From assembly GCA_030141605.1 (NCBI GenBank), contig JAQGDQ010000235.1, positions 320,811-345,321 of the forward strand: a stretch of 24,511 bases of DNA. The letters are read 5' to 3'. The notes under the pieces were generated by a model. That model saw only the letters and a program-made list of their open reading frames with translations. It was not told where the DNA came from and ran no database searches. This DNA is from Tubiluchus corallicola. Taxonomy: Eukaryota > Priapulida > Priapulimorpha > Priapulimorphida > Tubiluchidae. Of this stretch, positions 1 to 8,852 are shown one piece after another. The position numbers were made by a program, and so were the translations under genes. Every line of letters starts with the position of its first letter. Positions within the stretch are counted from its first letter, which is position 1.

Positions 1-174
1 TTTGAAACAGAGAATACCTACTCTTTTTTCACTCACACTGAAACAAGTTCAACTTCCCACAAAACTTGACCTTTCCTTTGAAACAGAGAATGCCTACTCT
101 TTTTTCACCCACACTGAAACAAGTTCAACTTCCCGCAAAACTTGACCTTTCCTTTGAAACAGAGAATACCTACT
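1..174. repeat. 76-bp tandem repeat, about 2.3 copies, cut by left edge
   Basis: The block starting TTTGAAACAGAGAATACC recurs at 1, 77 and 153, an exact 76-bp period. Units contain CACTGAAACAAGTTCAACTT and a CAAAACTTGACC segment and differ by only a few substitutions. The third unit breaks off near 174, and the array may continue left of the window. No coding potential is seen. Confidence 0.9.
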
Positions 175-640
175 AGTCTTACTAGAATTACCTACTAGCT
201 TGCGACACTCAGGCAAAAGGGAAAAAACCCATTGTTTCTATATTAGTTTTCATACATTCAGTTTCTTTCTTGATAGATGGACCTTTTTCTTGCTATGGGT
301 GATCTCCAGGACGTCCAACACAGCACAGTTGCAGTCCAGTCTGTGTTGACCTTCATCGCTTTGTGAAATCGACACAGTCATTTTCGTTTGCGCCCGTATC
401 CCACAGATTAATTAGTTACATAATGCCAACAACAGACGTCATTTGTGAGGACGCCTAACTGTGCAACCTGTCTGCTTAGATGAACTTATTTGATTTGCTA
501 CGCCTGGGGTGGTGGACCTTTTAGTAAGATCTCTTGTTTTAGTTTACGTTTTATACGTACAGGTGGCACTGCAAGCTTTGACATGCCAGACCCCTACCGG
601 TAAAATTAATAGAGAATTTGCAACTCAGAAGCGTAGCAAC
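175..640. other. Unassigned AT-rich sequence
   Basis: I see no convincing gene, RNA or element. A 63-codon open frame at 509-700 (+) has no recognisable similarity and ends in the G-rich tract, so it is probably chance. Confidence 0.4.
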
Positions 641-692
641 GGGAGGAGGGTCGACGGGGTGGCGGGGGGGGGGGTTGTTTGGTGGAGGTGCG
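641..692 (+). other. G-rich tract with an 11-G run
   Basis: The stretch 641-692 is strongly G-biased on the plus strand and includes GGGAGGAGGG, GGGG and an uninterrupted run of 11 G at 664-674. Several G-runs of three or more lie within about 35 bases, which fits the general pattern for a G-quadruplex. This is a composition call. No function can be assigned. Confidence 0.5.
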
Positions 693-1807
693 GTCGGTAA
701 TCGTCCCCAGACGCAAAATTCTTCAAGAGTTCAATGACTGTTATTTATTAATTACAGACCCGACATTAACAAAACAATTAACAAAAGTTTTGAAACTACA
801 ACAAAATAGTCTAGTCAGAGGTCATCGTAGCTGAATTATTTATTACGTACAACCTAGAGAAAAAAGGCAAATGTTGTTACTTAACCACGTGTGTAGGTTA
901 GGGCGTGGCTTAGCAGATCGATAATTTTAGCAGAAACAGTGACTTTTCTCTAAGTACTGATTGTATTAATATGAAAACCTGCAGTGTTCTGTATCTTTCA
1001 TAATCTTTGCATAATTTCATAATAATGTCATAGATAAGGATTGTTGTGTTACGAGCAACTAATGCATAGAAAAGAGTTACTCTGCTGCAGTACCACAAAT
1101 CAAACTCAGGGTTATTCTTAGAAAAAATCGTTTATCTTTATCCCATCGTGTCAAAAAAGGAAAGTTGGGCTCAGGGACGCAAAAAATCCGCTTCACCCAC
1201 GAAACAAATGATCAAAACATTAAAAGGGGTAGGGCTCCAGATGTTTTTTACCCCAGGGCGCCACAAGCACTTGCTATGCCACTGTTCACCGCTATGTAGA
1301 TATTCAGTATTAACAGGCACGAAACTTCCCAGGTACATTAAAACTTACCTGCGATGTTTACTAAAGTTATGTAATAATAACCGTATAATAGGAAATTTAA
1401 GGTAAACATGTTAAATGGACGTACCGGCGAGCATCACAAACTGCAGTTAGAAAATTAAAATTATTGGTGATTTATTATAATAAGTTGTAATTGATGTTAC
1501 TACATTAATACGTTTTTGTTGGCAACCTACAACGCATTCAGTATATTCTGTTCTAATAGTAAATTGTTTTGCCAATAAAGCCAAATTAACGTCTGATATA
1601 TTCAGGTTCAATCAAAATCAGGCTTTTAGAGGAAGACATTAAATAAATTATATTTAAACCAAAGTGAAAAGAATCACGAATACACGAGCAGAGACATAGA
1701 ATCCATGCAACTAATTTACTAAAGATGGGACGCCTGTTTATATTCTTAATGTCAGGTTGCAGTTTTGAGGAAACGATGTTCAAGGAAGAGAGGACGAGGG
1801 TTACGAG
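693..1807. other. Unassigned non-repetitive sequence
   Basis: AT-rich single-copy-looking DNA. The longest open frame here is 85 codons at 1148-1405 (+). It has no recognisable domain, no clear promoter and no splice structure I can defend. Nothing else is supported. Confidence 0.4.
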
Positions 1808-2437
1808 GAAGAGAGGATGACTTTTCATAAACTACCCCTTTTCAAGTCCGACAAAAAGTATAACACAATGATTGTAACACAATTAATACTGCAAACGCGT
1901 TTCTGATAATTACATAATAGATTAAAATCCTAATTAATGGCGAGCGAGCCCAACTATTGATGTCGCCACAAACTAACATTATTTTCAACAGCATAAACAT
2001 TCCACGAACGTGTTGCACGTGTTTATGAAAGAGAAAATTGAAGTACGGTGCTACTGTAAGATATTCAGTGTGTTGTACTAAAACTAAGCTAGTTTTATGA
2101 TAAAAATTCAAATTTCAAATTTATTGCTGTGCTCCTGCATAACCTGTCGAATGTGTGCAATACGTCACAAACTAACACATGTTAAATGAGAACTACAGTA
2201 CTTGTTTTTTATGCAATGCGTTTCTGAAATGCAGGCGCTAGTGCCCGTCTAACTAGCGAAAGGTGAAATGCATGTAACTGCGAAGAACTAGTGGCGCGAA
2301 CGCATGAAATTGTGTTTGTGTGGTAATAATTCTTTCACGTAAGTCATTTTCGAAAAAATAGTATGTTCCCTTTCAATATTTTAAAGAGTAGATTGTTTTG
2401 ACCTGCAGTTTAAGATTGGATCCGGTTTTGCTTTAAA
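1808..2437 (+). repeat. Dispersed repeat family 1, copy A
   Basis: This segment aligns along its length with 20104-20622 in the same orientation. Shared blocks include CGAGCCCAACTATTGATG, a GTGTTGCACGTGTTT stretch, CTACTGTAAGATATTCAGTG, the CAAATTTCAAATTTA block, GAAATTGTGTTTGTGTGG, and a common end of TTTAAGATTGG followed by TCCGGTTTTGCTTTA. Copy A carries roughly 110 bp (about 2175-2285) that copy B lacks. The right edge is sharp: after GGTTTTGCTT the three copies diverge. I see no terminal inverted repeats and no clear target duplication. The reverse strand is open over 1842-2111 and in copy B over 19953-20402 with similar peptides, but no domain is recognisable. Class is unknown: a decayed transposable element is likely. 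Confidence 0.8.
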
Positions 2438-2890
2438 AGGCGATCGTCTGTGAAACCTGGTTTATCCAGGAAACCAGCAAACAGTAGTAAGCAATGCAAC
2501 ACTTCTCAGAGAATTTCACTAATGCCTGCACTTCTATTGCACAACTGTTTGCTGTTTAAAGAGAAACCTTACCTTACTGGAGTGTTAAAACCAAACTATT
2601 CGATCATAAATGCTCACTGGTAAATTCTATGTGCAGTGTGGCTGTTGTGCTATTATAAAACTTGCCCGTTTTCCAATTTCCGTAGTGAGCGGGTTACAAA
2701 TACCGGTAAAAAAATCTTGAACGCACGAGAAGTTTGATTCAGTTTTTCATGTGCACGCGCGAGACGTGAGCTCGTTACAAAAGCGATGAGTGTAATGATT
2801 TCCAGTTCTTATTTAAAAACAGTCATAATTTGAAATGTGTTGTAAGCTGTTGCAGGTGTAAAATAGTCACGATGTATTTCAAACGAATGT
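2438..2890. other. Unassigned sequence
   Basis: Nothing identifiable apart from a small CCTGG/CCAGG hairpin near 2457-2471. No gene is supported. Confidence 0.4.
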
Positions 2891-3010
2891 AGGTAAAAGT
2901 GGCACGGGTAAAAATGGCACGGTAAAAATGACACAGGAAAAAATGGCACAGAAAAAATTCGTAAATGGAAAAGTAGGTTAAAAATGGAACAGGTAAAAAT
3001 GGTAATTTTT
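2891..3010 (-). repeat. Degenerate ~15-bp motif array (minus orientation)
   Basis: On the minus strand the sequence is a run of imperfect TGTGCCATTTTTACC units, seen on the plus strand as GGTAAAAATGGCACA. At least six are recognisable. The same motif in the opposite orientation fills 4848-5163. The open frame through it on the minus strand is a by-product of 15-bp periodicity. Confidence 0.75.
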
Positions 3011-3253
3011 ACTTCTGCCAAGGAAGTTATGCGTCATCACAAATTGTTTGTTTGTCTCTTTGTTTGGTTGTTTTTGTCAGTTGTGTCGTGGTGACTTTTG
3101 CGACGACAGTAAAACAAAAAAGAGATCTTTTCGTTCTACCATAACGCTAAATTTATTCTTTTTTCGAAAGTGCAATATACATTTTTTTCTGTTCCATATC
3201 AACTCAACAACTAACTTCCTATTTTAACTAGGTTAACTCCTCAAACCAGTTCC

Positions 3254-3256
<3 letters not shown>
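3011..3256. other. Short unassigned spacer
   Basis: AT-rich spacer between the motif array and the ATGT microsatellite. No feature is supported. Confidence 0.4.
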
Positions 3257-3287
<31 letters not shown>

Positions 3288-3359
3288 TGTATGTATGTAT
3301 GTACGTATGTATGTACGTATGTATGTATGTATGTATGTATGTATGTATGTATGTATGTA
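3257..3359 (+). repeat. (ATGT)n microsatellite
   Basis: About 25 tandem ATGT units, with two interruptions to ACGT around 3303 and 3315. The array stops at a TTTATT block (3361-3366), the reverse complement of the AATAAA polyadenylation signal. That suggests it is the 3' tail of a minus-strand retroelement. Confidence 0.95.
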
Positions 3360-3890
3360 GTTTATTGACTAAAACAAGTTACACGTATACACGAGGAACG
3401 AGGTAAATGCCACAATCGATACATCAGTGATTTTAGTCCAGATTGTCACTTTACGTACATTTCCTACTCAAGGTTATAGCATTAAAAACAGTGTTATGCA
3501 TACAAGGTACATCAGCATAAAAGTTGCAAAATTTCATAACATGTTATATAACAATTAGTGTGCTCAAAGAAGCGAGTTAAATCAGCAAGATATACCTACA
3601 GCTAGACGTAAATTAATTCACTTTGGCTTCTTTACGGCTGGTGAATCGTGAAGCCCAAACTTCAGAACAGTTGTGGCAGTAAGCCAATTATGCAAAAACT
3701 ACCTGGCAGTTTTCCAAGAAATTTTGTGAAGAAAGTCGGGTGCCAAAATGGGAATCTTTTCGCCGGTCATTTTCTCGCAAAACTTGACCGGACACTCCAA
3801 AAAAACGTTCTGAAAAGCTCGTGAGGGTCTCAGTGGGAGGGTTTAGTATTTTTGTTTTTGTTATCTGCACCAGGACTCACAACTACGAAT
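3360..3890 (-). mobile_element. Candidate retroelement 3' end, minus strand, unclassified
   Basis: Read on the minus strand, the sequence reaches AATAAA (complement of 3361-3366) and then runs into a long ATAC tail. This is the same arrangement as the two better-supported LINE fragments at 3921-4570 and 7944-8852. I could not recognise reverse-transcriptase coding here, so this may be untranslated sequence only, and the 5' limit is a guess. A 7-bp inverted repeat, CCGGTCA (3763-3769) and TGACCGG (3785-3791), lies inside. An ordinary microsatellite next to a chance TTTATT is the alternative. Confidence 0.35.
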
Positions 3891-3920
3891 TAGTTCATTT
3901 CCAGAAAATCTAGCTTATAA

Positions 3921-3944
3921 AAGTAAGTAAGCAAGCAAGCAAGC

Positions 3945-3987
<43 letters not shown>

Positions 3988-4020
3988 CAAGCAAGCAAGC
4001 AAGTAAGTAAGTAAGTAAGC
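3921..4020 (+). repeat. (AAGT/AAGC)n microsatellite
   Basis: About 25 tetranucleotide units in alternating blocks of AAGT and AAGC. It directly precedes TTTATT at 4023-4028. On the minus strand it reads AATAAATTG followed by a CTTA-type tail, so it is best read as the tail of the LINE fragment to its right. Confidence 0.95.
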
Positions 4021-4171
4021 AATTTATTATCATTATAGCATAATAAATACAATGAAATTTACGCAATTTTACGTACTGCAATAACTTATGGAAACAACAA
4101 GGAGATTGACACAAATAATTCAATCAGTTGTACAGTGACATAAAGAATTAATATTGGAGATTAACTGAAAT

Positions 4172-4570
4172 TTACTGTTGATGGTGCAAATTGCAAAGGG
4201 AATAGAAAGAATTTAAAGTTCTTGTGGTTTTAGCCTTAATTGAGCGGAATCTACGACCAGAGGGGAGCATTTCAAAATATTTATTACCTGGATGGAATTC
4301 ATCTTTCATGATAACTTGCGCTCTCTTTGCGACCCTAGTTTCATACTAATAGGCCACAGATTGATGTTGAATTCCTATAATTTTTCAGGCGGATTTAACA
4401 ATTTGATCAAGAGCATTGCGATCTCCCTGCGTGGTGGCGCCATACAAAACAGTGAGGAATGTTGTTAAGACACTTAAAATTGTGTAACCTAATGAATAAC
4501 CCCTGTTTATTAATGTGTATAGTCTGGAGACTTGGTACGTACATATTTGTGAATCTGTTGCCGTCGCCAA
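4172..4570 (-). pseudogene. LINE ORF2 C-terminal fragment with in-frame stops
   Basis: One minus-strand frame reads LTVLYGATTQGDRNALDQ, then IVKSA and a TGA (4387-4385). It continues KIIGIQ to a TAG (4348-4346), then TRVAKRAQVIMKDEFHPG and YFEMLPSGRRFRSIKAKT, and terminates near 4172. The WYG-like block, the 'D...L..IV.SA..IIG' block and the 'HP....F..LPSGRRFR...AKT.R..NSF' ending are characteristic of the region after the reverse-transcriptase domain in L2/CR1-like LINEs (family knowledge, by eye). After NSFY the expected reading seems to slip by one base, suggesting a frameshift near 4190-4200. Two stops plus the shift make this a dead copy. It encodes no catalytic motif: the RT palm is missing. 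Confidence 0.75.
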
Positions 4571-4847
4571 AGTTAACAGTTAAAAAGGTAGATATAAACT
4601 ATGTGGAACATTCGCGAATGATTGATTATCAATGTATTTAACGAGCAAATTTTTTGTGAGTCTTTTGATAGTTATAATACCAATGCATGTACATTTTTGT
4701 ACGTTTGCTTGTTTATCTTTGTATTAAATTTTTTGAATCAAAAGAATCAGACGAATAAGTTTAGGACTGTTTGACTTTGGCAGAGATCTACTTCCTACTG
4801 ACTGCGTTATAGTTTTATTATAGAAATCAATTGCATCATTATAACAT
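4571..4847. other. Unassigned spacer
   Basis: It could hold more of the decayed LINE, but no similarity is visible to me. No other feature is seen. Confidence 0.35.
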
Positions 4848-5163
4848 TTGTGTCATTTTTACCTACTTTTCCTTTTGTGCCATTTTTTCCTGTGCCATTT
4901 CTTGTCGTGCCATTTTTACCTGTGTCATTCTTTCCTGTGCCAATTTAGCGTGCCATTTTTATCTAGTTTTCCACTTGTGCCATTTGCACCTGTGCCATTT
5001 TTATATTCACAATTTTTTTCTGTGCCATTTTACCTACTTTTCCATCTGTGGCACTTTTTCCTGTGCCATTTTTACCTGTGTCATTCTTTCCTGTGCCAAT
5101 TTAGCGTGCCATTTTTATCTACTTTTCCACTTGTGCCATTTGCACCTGTGCCATTTTACTGTG
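4848..5163 (+). repeat. Degenerate ~15-bp motif array with a 156-bp internal duplication
   Basis: Imperfect TGTGCCATTTTTACC units fill the block, with variants such as TGTGTCATTCTTTCC and TGTGCCAATTTAGCG. A longer segment starting TGTGTCATTCTTTCCTGTGC recurs at 4921 and 5077, so a 156-bp block was duplicated on top of the short motif. Two overlapping plus-strand frames (4831-5196 and 4848-5285) stay open and give Cys/His/Phe/Leu-rich low-complexity peptides. These come from the period being a multiple of three and are not called as genes. It matches 2891-3010 in inverted orientation. Confidence 0.85.
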
Positions 5164-5562
5164 TACCACTTCAAACACTTGCCGACGTTACTATGAAGCT
5201 GCATGTAGAGGCAGAATCCAGTTCCGACCTTGGCATACGTGATCTTACTCTTGTAATATATCTATGTTCATGCATAATGCGTTAGACAACATACATTACC
5301 TCCGTTATAGACGGCATAATAATACAGATACAATTGCATACTATATTTGCCTCTAACTTGACATGGTAATGATATTAGATCTCTTAAGTATTTTCGTGAT
5401 GTTTGTTCGCACTGTTACTAATGCTGTTTGTGTTGTAGCTGGAAATATATATGTTTATATGTCGGCATTAAAAATATACTTTTAAAGTCTCCTATAATAA
5501 AGGAATATGCAAGCTTTTTAAACAACCTTTTGATTGCTCTAATGCCTTTAAGCATGTGTCTT
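5164..5562. other. Unassigned sequence
   Basis: No gene, RNA or repeat supported. Confidence 0.4.
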
Positions 5563-5640
5563 CAGGGGCGTATTAACCTACGGCGCCAAAGTTTGAGGGG
5601 CGCCACATTTTAGGCACCCAATTTTAAAAAAAAATCTTGT
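5563..5640 (+). mobile_element. Possible hAT-like transposon terminus
   Basis: CAGGGGCGTATTAACC followed by GGCGCC and GAGGGGCGCC resembles hAT-superfamily ends, which commonly begin CAGGGGCG or CAGNGNYG. A reverse-orientation partner, AAAACGCCCCTG, ends at 7203 and matches 11 of the first 12 bases. The 8 bases outside each end do not match (TGTGTCTT versus CCGGTTGC), so the expected 8-bp target duplication is absent and the pairing is not demonstrated. Confidence 0.25.
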
Positions 5641-5669
5641 TCTCCTCGGAAAATGTGTACCCGTTTAGA

Positions 5670-5756
5670 TTCATGCAAAACAAGTCATTGTATAACACAC
5701 CACAGGCAGTTTCATATTCGTGTAAAACAAGCATTGTATAACACACCACAAACAGT
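5670..5756. repeat. Two-copy ~47-bp tandem duplication
   Basis: The block around AAAACAAG(T)CATTGTATAACACACCACA occurs twice, starting near 5670 and 5717, with a 1-bp length difference and a few substitutions. It is a simple local duplication with no coding content. Confidence 0.8.
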
Positions 5757-6375
5757 TACTAAGGCTAGTTGTCATATAAATGCCATATAACGAACAAGTA
5801 CAAGCTACTACACAACAAAGAGTTGCCCAGCTTGCTTGTATATAAGTGTAGTTCATATACACATATAATTAACAACCATGTAGAAACTAGGTTAGTACTA
5901 TTATTACTGCACCACGAGTAATTGTTTAATCGGTTCATTACGTAACCAATCATAAATTCACAATACAGTTGGTCGGATCAGATCTATCAGCCTAGGGCTG
6001 ACATCTTGATACGGCGCTGCATGTCTTAACATCGAAGTGCCCTATTTTGACGTTATTTTACGAACAATATTTACTATTTAAAATGCGGCTTTCTAATTAT
6101 AAGGATTTTTAACAGTGATTGTTTACAGGCTGATAAAATTTATTAATTAATTAATCTCCTAATTCTACATCTTTGTTGATTTTTTAATCTGTAAATCATT
6201 TTATTTAGTAGTAATTTACGTATGTGGTTTCTATTGTACATATGTAGCTGTTTTTATTGCATACGTGTGTTGATATGGGTTTTTCAGTGAATAAAGCTCA
6301 TGTCCTTAGTCTCTTAAACATTGTTTCTCTTTCTATAGCAGTTTAGAACGCAAGTAAGTACAATCGTTCAGCATA
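5757..6375. other. Unassigned AT-rich sequence
   Basis: Contains a short (TTAA)n-like tract near 6140-6155. No gene is supported. Minus-strand frames of about 60 codons at 5671-5953 have no recognisable features. Confidence 0.4.
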
Positions 6376-6772
6376 TAATCAGCCTTTTCACAGTTCCAGC
6401 AATTGATAATGATCGTGAAGAGTCAAAGGTTAAACGTACCAGACAACACATTTGTGTACACGTGACAAAGCCTCGCAGTCTATGCTGTTGTAATAGTAAC
6501 AGTTTTAACAGCTAGCTAGAATCTTACCTAGTTCATTTTTTCCTGTTTCCCAAGCAAAATCCTGCTAGTAAATCACTCTACGCACAGACTAACACATAAT
6601 TAAGTAAACTCCACGTAAAACAACTGAAGTTACTGAACTCATGCGGCAGACGACTTTGCTTAACCCACATGTCACGTGGCGGTTATAGTTAAGACGCGTT
6701 GCTGTGGTACACTTAACCTTTGACGTACATAAACTGCGCGTGCGCACAACGGAACTGTGAATAGGCTTATTA
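6376..6772 (-). mobile_element. MITE family 1, full-length copy 1
   Basis: A 397-bp element bounded by inverted ends: left TA+ATCAGCCTTTTCACAGTTCC, right reverse complement TA+ATAAGCCTATTCACAGTTCC, 18 of 20 matching. Both ends sit at TA, which fits a TA target duplication of Tc1/mariner type but does not prove it. The interior has no transposase. It aligns end to end, inverted, with 23387-23768 and partly with 17385-17556. Shared internal blocks (read in the 23387 orientation) include CAGGATC/TTTGCTTGGGAA-type sequence, ACTGTTACTATTACAA and AAGTGTACAC. Strand is set so that copies 2 and 3 are plus. Confidence 0.85.
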
Positions 6773-7943
6773 CGTATCTCTCTTTTCCTTTTTATTCACG
6801 CTTTTCATCCTCTAATTGATAAAGACAAGGTACCTCAGACCTTTCAGTGCTTTCCCGCTTTGAAAGTACAACATTTTTAATCTGATAATGATAATGTAAA
6901 CATCACGCCAACATACATCGTGTATTATGTGTATATACATTTGTAACATGTACATAAACAAGCATAACAATTTGTAAAAAAAAAAACTTATCGAAAAAAG
7001 TACAATGGAGTATACCGGGATATGCTACTATTAAAACACATGCGATTCTTTAATCGATATTTAAAATTGTTTAGAGAAACTATTTTCACTTTTTACTATA
7101 GCTCATTACCCTGAGTGGCCATTTGTCCTGCATACGACGATCAGTAAAGACGTAGCCTAAGCGGAGGGTGCATATTAATCGGAACATAGCCAAAACGCCC
7201 CTGCCGGTTGCAGTAGCTTCTCATCAGGAGTGGATACCGGGCCTGCCACAACCATGTGCATTAAACGTTCACTCTCATTGAAGGGATTCAACATGCAGAG
7301 GCGAAAATGCTAAGATTCTCAGAAGGGGGTAATCAAAAACACAACGAAGATAGTGCATATTGCTAATGCGTATTTTTTCCATAATTTGTCATATAATTAA
7401 ATAATAATTTATTAAAATTTAAATTGAAACTAATGTTATAAAAGCTGCATTCTTGTCATAAACACAAACTATTAACAGTTGTAAGTAGCGTATCAAGCAC
7501 ATTATTTTTAACGATCTCAATATGTTTGCCACGTTTTCTGAAATGTGTGCAGCCAATCTCTGATTTACATGATAAACTTATTCGTAACTGTTTGTGCTGG
7601 ATGAGAATTTATAAAATAACTGCATTTAGAAACGGAGAAAAATAAACGAAATGGAAAGTATTACCTTCATTCCTGAATTCTGAGTCAAATTCATTTTCAT
7701 GCAAATTTCTCATGGTGCATTTCATTGTGCGTTGCAAGTTTATATTTGACGTGTACAGGCTCGACAATGTAGCGTCAATTTCAGACACATTTGTGGCTCC
7801 GTTCATAAATTATGCAAGATAATGGCAAGTCTTCTGCTCACATTTGTCTCTCTAAGTGACGATCATAGTTGGATAGCTATTCACATCAATCTACGAATCT
7901 GGGTCTCGACAATAAATCGAATGTACTGAGTGCTGTATGCACG
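6773..7943. other. Unassigned sequence
   Basis: No gene is supported. A somewhat GC-richer patch at 7110-7290 includes the AAAACGCCCCTG end noted with the hAT-like terminus at 5563. It stands out in composition but I cannot classify it. Confidence 0.4.
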
Positions 7944-8004
7944 TAGAGAGAGAGGCGAGAGTGAAAGGGAGAGAGAGAGAGAGACATAGAGAGAGGGGGA
8001 GAGA

Positions 8005-8074
<70 letters not shown>

Positions 8075-8237
8075 GAGAGAGGGAGAGGAGAGAGAGAGAA
8101 AGACTGAGAGGGACAGATAGAGAAAGAGAGAGGTAGATAGAGAGAGAGAGAGAGAGAGAGACAGAGCGAGAGAGAGAGAGAAGGAAAGGGGAAAGAGAGA
8201 TTGAGAGAGACACAGAGAGAGGGGAGGGAAGGAGAGG

Positions 8238-8285
<48 letters not shown>
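7944..8285 (+). repeat. (GA)n microsatellite
   Basis: About 340 bp of GA-dominated low-complexity sequence with interruptions (GGG, GAAAG, GATA, GACA). It abuts TTTGATTTTTTTATTT, whose complement carries AATAAA signals, so on the minus strand it is a CT-rich tail after a LINE 3' end. The 154-codon Ser/Leu minus-strand frame across it is a repeat artefact. Confidence 0.95.
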
Positions 8286-8289
<4 letters not shown>

Positions 8290-8467
8290 ATTTTTTTATT
8301 TAACTCTTTATTTCGAGCTAGGTTCATAGAGTACATAACATACAATACTTACAAGACATACAATAATTATAATCCCTCCTCCCAACATATACAATTTAAT
8401 ACACGTATAAATAAAATAACAGTACAAAATATATACACTCACAATGCCATACTTCCAGCCTGAATCG

Positions 8468-8852
8468 TCACTCATAATTTCTACCTAACACTTTCTTCCA
8501 TTGGTCTCTTATGTCTGAAGTGTAAAATGCGTCACTGTTATTCAATGCTTTTATAAGAAGATTTGAGCTTTGCATTACTCTTCTGTATAGACTGTATGCA
8601 GTTTTCCTATGTATTACATCAAAGTATAAGACGTTGTGGTCTACTAAAATGGTCCTGGAACTATAGTCATGTGGATAATTGAAAAAATTGCATTTAGAAA
8701 TATTGTGAGCTACTTTAAGTTTGCTGAGACTGTAGTTATAAAAATGCCGCCAGGTAGCCATACCGTAGAAAGAATTTCAATAAGAGTTGAACAAATGAGT
8801 TTTGACATTAGGTGAACAATGATGAAATTTTCTAAGAATACGGTTTGCTCTA
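8468..8852 (-). pseudogene. LINE ORF2 C-terminal fragment (RT thumb and tail), one internal stop
   Basis: The minus-strand frame reads LDRANRILRKFHHCSPNVKT and HLFNSY, then TGA (8779-8777), then NSFYGMATWRHFYNYSLSKL and onward to SLYRRVMQSSNLLIKAL and SDAFYTSDIRDQWKKVLG before the natural TGA at 8470-8468. The 'RAN.ILRKF..CS..VK..LF.SYC.S.YG...W' layout is the typical segment just after the LINE reverse-transcriptase palm. The stop sits where the family usually has Cys (family knowledge; TGT to TGA is one base). Downstream of it 97 codons remain open from an internal Met at 8761. All catalytic parts lie 5' of the break and are absent. Confidence 0.8.

Larger units (their letters stand above)
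3921..4570 (-). mobile_element. 5'-truncated non-LTR retrotransposon (LINE) 3' end
   Basis: In minus-strand order: decayed reverse-transcriptase C-terminal coding (4570 to 4172), about 145 bp of 3' untranslated sequence, AATAAA (complement of 4023-4028), then the tetranucleotide tail (4020 to 3921). This order is standard for L2/CR1-type LINEs with short-repeat 3' tails. The 5' limit is not defined: recognisable similarity fades near 4520. No target-site duplication was identified. Confidence 0.75.
7944..8852 (-). mobile_element. 5'-truncated LINE 3' end with CT-rich tail
   Basis: In minus-strand order: RT thumb/C-terminal coding (8852 to 8468), TGA stop at 8470-8468, about 180 bp of 3' untranslated sequence with two AATAAA signals (complements of 8307-8312 and 8295-8300), then a (TC)n-type tail to 7944. 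The 5' end is cut exactly where the 66-bp minisatellite begins. The protein differs from the LINE at 4172-4570, so these are different LINE lineages. No target duplication can be checked because the array replaces the 5' flank. Confidence 0.75.

Noticed and set aside
135-3790. Shared CGCAAAACTTGACC between the 76-bp repeat and 3776
   Set aside because: A 14-bp identity without extension; about one is expected by chance.
7110-7290. tRNA-derived SINE head (TAGCCTAAGCGG as A box, GGTTGCAGTAGC as B box)
   Set aside because: The B box matches poorly and no cloverleaf could be drawn.
7881-8345. 154-codon Ser/Leu-rich minus-strand frame
   Set aside because: Translation of the GA microsatellite.
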